Origin: Planctomycetota bacterium
GTDB lineage: Bacteria; Planctomycetota; UBA1135; GCA-002686595
DNA: 55,345 bases
Assembly (NCBI GenBank): GCA_028278425.1
Contig: JANQEJ010000362.1
Span: forward strand, 1-55,345
Direction: 5' to 3'
Numbering within the stretch: position 1 is the first letter of the stretch; every line of letters begins with the position of its first letter. A model generated the notes under the pieces. That model ran no database searches, was not told the DNA's origin, and saw only the letters and a program-made list of their open reading frames with translations. A program made the position numbers and the translations under genes. This document shows positions 52,001 through 55,345 of this stretch, piece after piece.

Positions 52001-53215
52001 GCGCTGCATCCACTTGCGGAACTCCGCCACCGAACCGCCCTCGTAGGCGCGCACGACGCGTCCTTCGAGGTACGCCTCGATGTCGGCGGACATGTCGAGC
52101 ATGCTCATGTAGCGCTCGGCCTGGCCCCGGCCCATCGCCTTCTCGCAGATCGCGATCAGCTCGCCCGGAACGTCCTTGTTGAGCTTCGCGATCGGCGTCG
52201 GCGGTCCGTCGAGCACGCGCGAGAGCACCGTGTGCGGCGAGATCTTCGCGTTGGGCTTCACGTACGGCGCCTGGCCGGTGAGCATCTGGTAGAGGATCGC
52301 GCCGACCGAGTAGACGTCCGAGCGCGGTCCGACCTCGTCGAGCTTGCCTTCCGCCTGCTCTAATGCCATGTAGGACGGCGTACCGATGACGTCGCCGTCC
52401 ATCGTGACGAGAGGCGACTGCGGGTCGGTCTCGTGGTCCTCCTGGCGCGCGGTGCGCACGAGCGAGAGCGCCGAAGCGTCCGCCGGCTTCAGCCGGATGT
52501 CGCGCGAGTCGCGCCGCCCGAGGACGCGCGCGAGCCCCCAGTCCATCACGTAGGTCTCGCCGAAACGCCCGACCATGATGTTCGCCGGCTTCAGGTCGCG
52601 GTGCACGACGCCCTTCGAGTGCGCGAAGGCCATCGCCTCGCACACCTTGAGGATGACGTAGAGGAGCTTGGTGCGGCTCCAGCCCTCCTTGCCCTCGGCC
52701 ATCAGGTCGAGGATCTGCTTCAGGTCCCGCCCGCGGACGAGCCGCATCGTGAAGTACACGCGCCCCCGCTCGTCGATGCCGAGGTCGTGGACGGGGACGA
52801 TGCCGGGGTGGTCGAGCTGGCCGGTGATCTGCGCTTCCTCGAGGAAGCGGCCGAGCAGCTCGTCGTCGATCTTCGGCTCCTCCTCGTCCTCCTCGTTCAC
52901 GCCGCGCGAGAGCAGGACCTTCATCGCGAGGTTCCGGCGCAGGTCGTCGTCCCAGACCCGCAGGATCGCCCCCATCCCGCCCCGGGCGAGCTCGCCGCGC
53001 ACCGTGTAGCGCATCGAGGCCGGGTCCTTGGTCGAGAGCTTGAGGTAGAGCCCCTTGGAGACGCTCTCCTCGGGATCCTGGTCCTCGTCCTGGAGCGTGA
53101 TCTCGGGGTCGACGTCGCTCCCGAAGCGCTTGCGGAGGCGCTGCACGAAGGAGCCCTCCCGGCCGCTAAGCCGCTCCGTGTCCGCCTCTTCCTGGGGTTG
53201 GTTTTCGGTCGCCAA
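49043..53215 (-). CDS. Receptor-like Ser/Thr protein kinase with WD40 propellers and TPR end
   Basis: A 1390-residue membrane kinase. Kinase domain about 69-375: Gly loop GELARGGMG, ATP Lys K99 (AMKVL), catalytic VVHRDLKPANIM (HRD 205-207), metal motif DWG in place of DFG (225-227), and GTPSYMALEQ at the activation segment, where the usual APE is ALE. One transmembrane helix (about 409-431) is followed by a coiled coil (about 430-500). About fourteen WD40 units (about 555-1190) fit two seven-bladed propellers. A helical TPR-like end (about 1250-1390) closes it. This plan is a trademark of Planctomycetota signalling proteins. TTG start at 53215 has a weak Shine-Dalgarno; length and composition make it the best choice. 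Confidence 0.9.
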   Translation of the reverse strand: MATENQPQEEADTERLSGREGSFVQRLRKRFGSDVDPEITLQDEDQDPEESVSKGLYLKLSTKDPASMRYTVRGELARGGMGAILRVWDDDLRRNLAMKVLLSRGVNEEDEEEPKIDDELLGRFLEEAQITGQLDHPGIVPVHDLGIDERGRVYFTMRLVRGRDLKQILDLMAEGKEGWSRTKLLYVILKVCEAMAFAHSKGVVHRDLKPANIMVGRFGETYVMDWGLARVLGRRDSRDIRLKPADASALSLVRTARQEDHETDPQSPLVTMDGDVIGTPSYMALEQAEGKLDEVGPRSDVYSVGAILYQMLTGQAPYVKPNAKISPHTVLSRVLDGPPTPIAKLNKDVPGELIAICEKAMGRGQAERYMSMLDMSADIEAYLEGRVVRAYEGGSVAEFRKWMQRNRGMAAAILVAILLAVGGLASVAAVQASKTAELELTNTQLEDAKNKAIENENNARLAEQTALEREAEAKAAKDLADENAKAAQENLLIAQQRSYQANIAAADYSVQLNDVAEAKNLLALCDEEFREWEWDHLQLKTENQHANVEDFTPAFADLVATRDGHRIVALSRDGLLRVYDLPTGSVVPEQWADARLWLFTMRPHVDFSLSEDGSRIAIIGVREGRIVLSDSSSLNGAPDGFDVGKKGTYLRTLPEGDAEGFEEAAALCCEFAPEGDLIAAGFDDGAVAVWDHTTGELQHRFEGHAGKVNQLAWSPAGILASASEDGTTRLWNVASGEALGTLEGHEGAVVCVAFDSDGALVASGGADQRVRLWETSTQRQIRSISGHKAAVTSLAFQPDGKHLVSAGPDLTVRVFDLDTERTKVFLGHEDSILALAFSSDGSLILSSSEDTTLRTWDPEIGGAYTSLIGAEYRLDDAPVRMGFVYSVDFHPDGSQCLTGHNDGTVSIWDAWSGELINVLRGHEQIVSSAVWNEEGTRILTGSLDKTAILWDAQSGRPMQTFRGHSKWIRAVAFGPGGDGGDWVVTASGDETARVWDARTGEVLQTLEGHKKWVNAVAVAPGTNHVWTASIDRSLRLWDAKTGDVLRLIEDLPGGVQRIAVSPDGRSIAAGCEEGTIQVWDTETGTLRYSRKRGEDPVRALAYSRSGKRLVSGYTDGTLRLWNAATGDLLILLRGHTGAITCGVFNHDDTRILTGSSPILTREEDRIGAKDVVARIWESGSRDVRREERRRAEQARRQADPLVASLFSNYFYAHEVVKRLEQQGLPKEVLEAARRLALARGDNAGRLAEETWNVVWRSDRSKDEYSQAMDRAEAAVAIEPEDRFCAVVLGGAQYRLNYLPAAHQTLKQALALDAGSVRSQIGLFCLLGMTQFRLGRIEEAEQTVAALRKLVTEWANSNPTDKDEIASLQSLLLETSRTLGIPLITPDSSGM

Positions 53216-53296
53216 GGGATCCGCCGCCGCCTGCTTTCCCGCCTGCGCGTTGGTCGAGGCGATCTTATCGTTAAGCGCGGCCCTCTATTCACTCGC

Positions 53297-53303
53297 GAGG
53301 AGG
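53297..53303 (+). promoter_or_regulatory. Shine-Dalgarno supporting a CTG start
   Basis: GAGGAGG is seven bases upstream of CTG 53311. The nearest in-frame stop upstream is TAA at 53272, and there is no in-frame ATG, GTG or TTG between it and the homologous N terminus, so the CTG is the likely start of the membrane protein gene. Confidence 0.65.
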
Positions 53304-53310
53304 AACTCGA

Positions 53311-53892
53311 CTGGACACTCTCTCCCACGCCGCTTGGGGCTGGATCCTGTGCCGCCGCCGCGGCCGGCGGGCGGGCTGGCTCGGCGCCGCCGCCGGCGTG
53401 GCGCCGGACGTGGTCTTCTACGTCCCCGGCGAGATCGAGGGGTGGCTGACCTTCGGCCAGTCCTGCTTCCTGGCGGCCCGGACCGACGGCGTGTGGAAGG
53501 AGGACGGGCCGCCGATGCCGGAGGTGATGATCCAGGCGTACGAGCACTGGTACGTGTGGACGCACAGCGCGGTGGTCGTCGCGGGGATCGGGCTCTTGTT
53601 TCTGCTAGCCGGACGGAAGCGGTGGCTCTTCTACCTGGCACCCGTGGCGTTTCACATCTTCCTGGACGTCTTCACGCACGAGCGGTTCCTTACGCCGGTG
53701 TTTCACCCGATCTGGGACTGGACGTTCCGCGGGATCTCGTGGAGCGATCCGCGCGTCTTCTGGCCGCATCTTGCGGTGCTGCTCGCCACGTTGCTCTTCT
53801 TCGTCCGCTGGCTTCGGCGGCGCCCGCCAACCTCACAGACATTCGGCGAGGCAGGCGGTAACGAGCGCCGTGGCGTAGCTCCGCCCGCCTGA
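53311..53892 (+). CDS. Small integral membrane protein, YdjM/DUF457-like
   Basis: About 193 residues with the start (M)DTLSHAAWGWILCRRRGR..., a form seen at the N terminus of membrane-bound metal-dependent hydrolase-like proteins (YdjM, DUF457). Metal-ligand-like residues appear as LDTLSHAAWG, WYVWTHSAVV and FHIFLDVFTHERF, with three hydrophobic helices around them. The last 20 or so residues (TSQTFGEAGGNERRGVAPPA) are antisense to the 3' end of the convergent prenyltransferase-repeat gene and are likely unstructured. The CTG start at 53311 rests on its Shine-Dalgarno. GTG 53398 is a fallback but would cut the conserved N terminus. Confidence 0.75.
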   Translation: MDTLSHAAWGWILCRRRGRRAGWLGAAAGVAPDVVFYVPGEIEGWLTFGQSCFLAARTDGVWKEDGPPMPEVMIQAYEHWYVWTHSAVVVAGIGLLFLLAGRKRWLFYLAPVAFHIFLDVFTHERFLTPVFHPIWDWTFRGISWSDPRVFWPHLAVLLATLLFFVRWLRRRPPTSQTFGEAGGNERRGVAPPA

Positions 53893-55017
53893 GTAGCCCC
53901 ATGGGCCGATCGGATCCCACGAGCCGTCCTCGCGTTGGGACGGAACCGACGCCGCCAGGAGCGCATCCCTCCAAGCCTGCCAGTAGCCGCCGCCCATCCG
54001 CTTCATCGCGCGCGTGCCGTGGAACCAGTAGTACATGTCGACGCCGAGCGCCGCGGGGTCCCACACGGGGAGGCGCCTGCGCATCAAGCCGGCGTGCTGG
54101 TGCAGCACGGCACGGTCGGCCTGCTGCGCGCCCTGCACGTCGATGCGGCTCGCGAGGCCGACGGCGGTCATCGCTTCGCCCTTCTCCCGTGGGTAGGTCT
54201 GATTCTGCGGCGTGCGCGACGAAAGCGAGCCCATCGAGTCGTAGCCGACGCGGCCGGTGCGCGGGTCGGTAACCTCGTCGATCCAGTCGATGCCGCCATC
54301 GAGCGCAGCCTCGTCGATCTCGATCCCCGCCTCGCGCGCGGCCACCAGGGCGGCGAGCATCCAGCCGGTCACCGACGTGTCGTTGTCGCCGATCGGCGGA
54401 ACGTCGTAGCGCCAGGCGGAGTACGGGTTGCGCGCGGTCAGGACGAGCTGGATCGCCGCTTCGGCCGTTCGCTCGAGGAGCGGGCTCCGCGACGCTCCGT
54501 AGTGCTCGCACACCGCGAGCGTCGCGATGCCGTGTCCGTAGAGGAAGTCGTGCGCCCGGCGCTCGCCGATCAGGCCGGTCTCCGGATCCTGCTGGGCGCG
54601 GAGCCACTTGAGTCCGAGCGCGACCTCGTCGCGGTAGCAACCCGTGTTGATCGTGTTTCCCGCCTCGAAGAGGGCGAGGAGGGCGAGACCCGTCACGCCG
54701 ACGTCGCGGTGTACGCCCGACTCGCTCGACCAGTAGCCGTCCTCGTGCTGGCTCTCCGCGAGCCACGCGAGCCCGCGGTCGAGCGCGGCGCGCGCTTCCG
54801 CGTCGCTGGGAACGTCCTGTGGAACCGGAGCGGGCTCGGCGGCGATCACCACGGGCAGCGGTTCACTTGTCTTTGTCGGCCTGGCCACCTTGGCGAGCTC
54901 GACGATGGGCTCTTCTTCGGAGGGTTCCACCGGCGGCCGCACGACCACGACGGTCGGGCCCTGACATGCGAACACGACGGTCGAGAGCGATAGGCTGAGA
55001 ATGAACGCTTGCTTCAT
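53833..55017 (-). CDS. Prenyltransferase/squalene-oxidase-repeat lipoprotein
   Basis: A 394-residue exported protein, signal MKQAFILSLSLSTVVFAC with lipobox VFAC, a Pro/Val-rich spacer (about 19-60), and an alpha/alpha barrel of prenyltransferase/squalene-oxidase repeats. Visible units are ALDRGLAWLAESQHEDGYW, VGVTGLALLALFEAG, LKWLRAQQDPETGLIGE, TSVTGWMLAALVAA and a final QREDGSWDPIGPWGYSGGRSY. The family fold binds prenyl or protein chains; in planctomycete-like bacteria these repeats occur in many exported proteins of unknown role. Its C-terminal 60 bases overlap the convergent membrane gene. The next gene upstream is a paralogue. Confidence 0.85.
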   Translation of the reverse strand: MKQAFILSLSLSTVVFACQGPTVVVVRPPVEPSEEEPIVELAKVARPTKTSEPLPVVIAAEPAPVPQDVPSDAEARAALDRGLAWLAESQHEDGYWSSESGVHRDVGVTGLALLALFEAGNTINTGCYRDEVALGLKWLRAQQDPETGLIGERRAHDFLYGHGIATLAVCEHYGASRSPLLERTAEAAIQLVLTARNPYSAWRYDVPPIGDNDTSVTGWMLAALVAAREAGIEIDEAALDGGIDWIDEVTDPRTGRVGYDSMGSLSSRTPQNQTYPREKGEAMTAVGLASRIDVQGAQQADRAVLHQHAGLMRRRLPVWDPAALGVDMYYWFHGTRAMKRMGGGYWQAWRDALLAASVPSQREDGSWDPIGPWGYSGGRSYATALVTACLAECL

Positions 55018-55031
55018 GGACGGACTCTTCC

Positions 55032-55345
55032 CTAGCGAACGCCGAACACGCGGTTGTAGCGGAAGTACACCTCGAGGCAGAGGGTCATGATCGCGGTCGA
55101 GTACACGCGCCCTCCGGCGTAACCCCACGGCCCCACCGGATCCCACGAGCCCTTCTCGTCGCCGTCCTTGCGCTGCGTCTTGATGACGGCGGGCTCCATC
55201 GCGGTCTTCCACGCCTTCCAGTGCGAGCCGCCCATCTGGAACATCGCGTAGGTGCCGTAGTACCAGTAGTACATGTCGCAGCCGAACCCATCGGGGTCCC
55301 ATTCCGGGAGCGTCTTGAGGAGCAGATCGGCGTGCTTCTCCATGA
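55032..55345 (-). CDS. Prenyltransferase/squalene-oxidase-repeat protein, C-terminal part (cut by window end)
   Basis: Only the last hundred or so residues are inside the window. They contain WDPDGFGCDMYYWYYGTYAMF, MGGSHWKAWKTAM, and KGSWDPVGPWGYAGGRVYSTAIMTLCLE, which align almost motif for motif with the end of the downstream lipoprotein (YYWFHGTRAMKRMGG, GSWDPIGPWGYSGGRSYATALVTACLAE). The pair is a tandem duplication, with 14 bases between the genes. The 5' part lies outside the window. Confidence 0.85.
   Translation of the reverse strand, partial: MEKHADLLLKTLPEWDPDGFGCDMYYWYYGTYAMFQMGGSHWKAWKTAMEPAVIKTQRKDGDEKGSWDPVGPWGYAGGRVYSTAIMTLCLEVYFRYNRVFGVR

Noticed and set aside
1-55345. CRISPR array, tRNA, rRNA, insertion sequence or prophage
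   Set aside because: No regularly spaced direct repeats, cloverleaf-like sequence in intergenic gaps, transposase, integrase or phage structural gene was seen.

Overview
The window is a very GC-rich chromosomal segment, densely packed with overlapping genes, from a Gram-negative bacterium. An LpxH-like phosphatase, an outer-membrane barrel and many lipoproteins imply an outer membrane. A Ser/Thr kinase of Hanks type fused to about fourteen WD40 blades, secreted repeat proteins, prenyltransferase-repeat lipoproteins and GH95/DUF6259 carbohydrate proteins point to an uncultured Planctomycetota-like lineage. That placement is inference; Acidobacteriota or Myxococcota are not excluded.

Layout. 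1-7.5 kb (+): 3' end of pta, a DUF1272 zinc-ribbon-like protein, an ABC ATPase/permease pair, a GH95 alpha-L-fucosidase-like enzyme carrying an inserted sandwich domain, and a membrane-anchored Pro/Glu-rich protein. 7.5-8.9 kb (-): tandem paralogous membrane proteins. 9.0-12.35 kb (-): a visibly lower-GC island of a toxin-antitoxin-like pair, an XRE regulator and three poorly known genes. Four of these genes end in an imperfect palindrome with the architecture of an integron attC site, so the island looks like an integrase-less cassette array (CALIN). 12.5-18.1 kb (-): a spermidine-synthase-like membrane protein, EcsC and a TPR membrane protein. 18.1-20.1 kb (+): two FKBP lipoproteins and a TauD-type dioxygenase. 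20.1-25.8 kb (-): a complete Shango-type anti-phage set (TerB protein, P-loop ATPase, DEAH helicase), whose first gene overlaps the last gene of a Zn/Mn ABC uptake operon. 25.8-30.4 kb (-): that operon with an outer-membrane barrel and a His-rich protein, then a terminator and a Cys-rich lipoprotein. 30.5-35.5 kb: Smr protein, DUF6624-like lipoprotein, SGNH hydrolase, EamA transporter, MsrP and a secreted hypothetical. 35.6-40.8 kb (+): a methionine-cycle operon (SahR-like ArsR-methyltransferase regulator, B12-dependent MetH, a SAM methyltransferase). 40.8-48.9 kb: a predicted seven-bladed secreted propeller protein, a DUF6259 protein, a His-tailed lipoprotein, an LpxH-like phosphatase and a large Ig-like secreted protein. 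49.0-55.3 kb: the WD40 receptor-like kinase, a membrane protein with an apparent CTG start, and two tandem prenyltransferase-repeat proteins, the last cut by the window end.

Functionally the window combines core metabolism (acetyl-phosphate, methionine/SAM cycle, Zn uptake, periplasmic Met-sulfoxide repair), envelope and secreted proteins, one known defence system (Shango) and one mobile cassette island. No rRNA, tRNA, CRISPR array, insertion sequence or integrase gene was seen. No gene-free stretch exceeds about 230 bases; the longest is the divergent 42070-42293 spacer.
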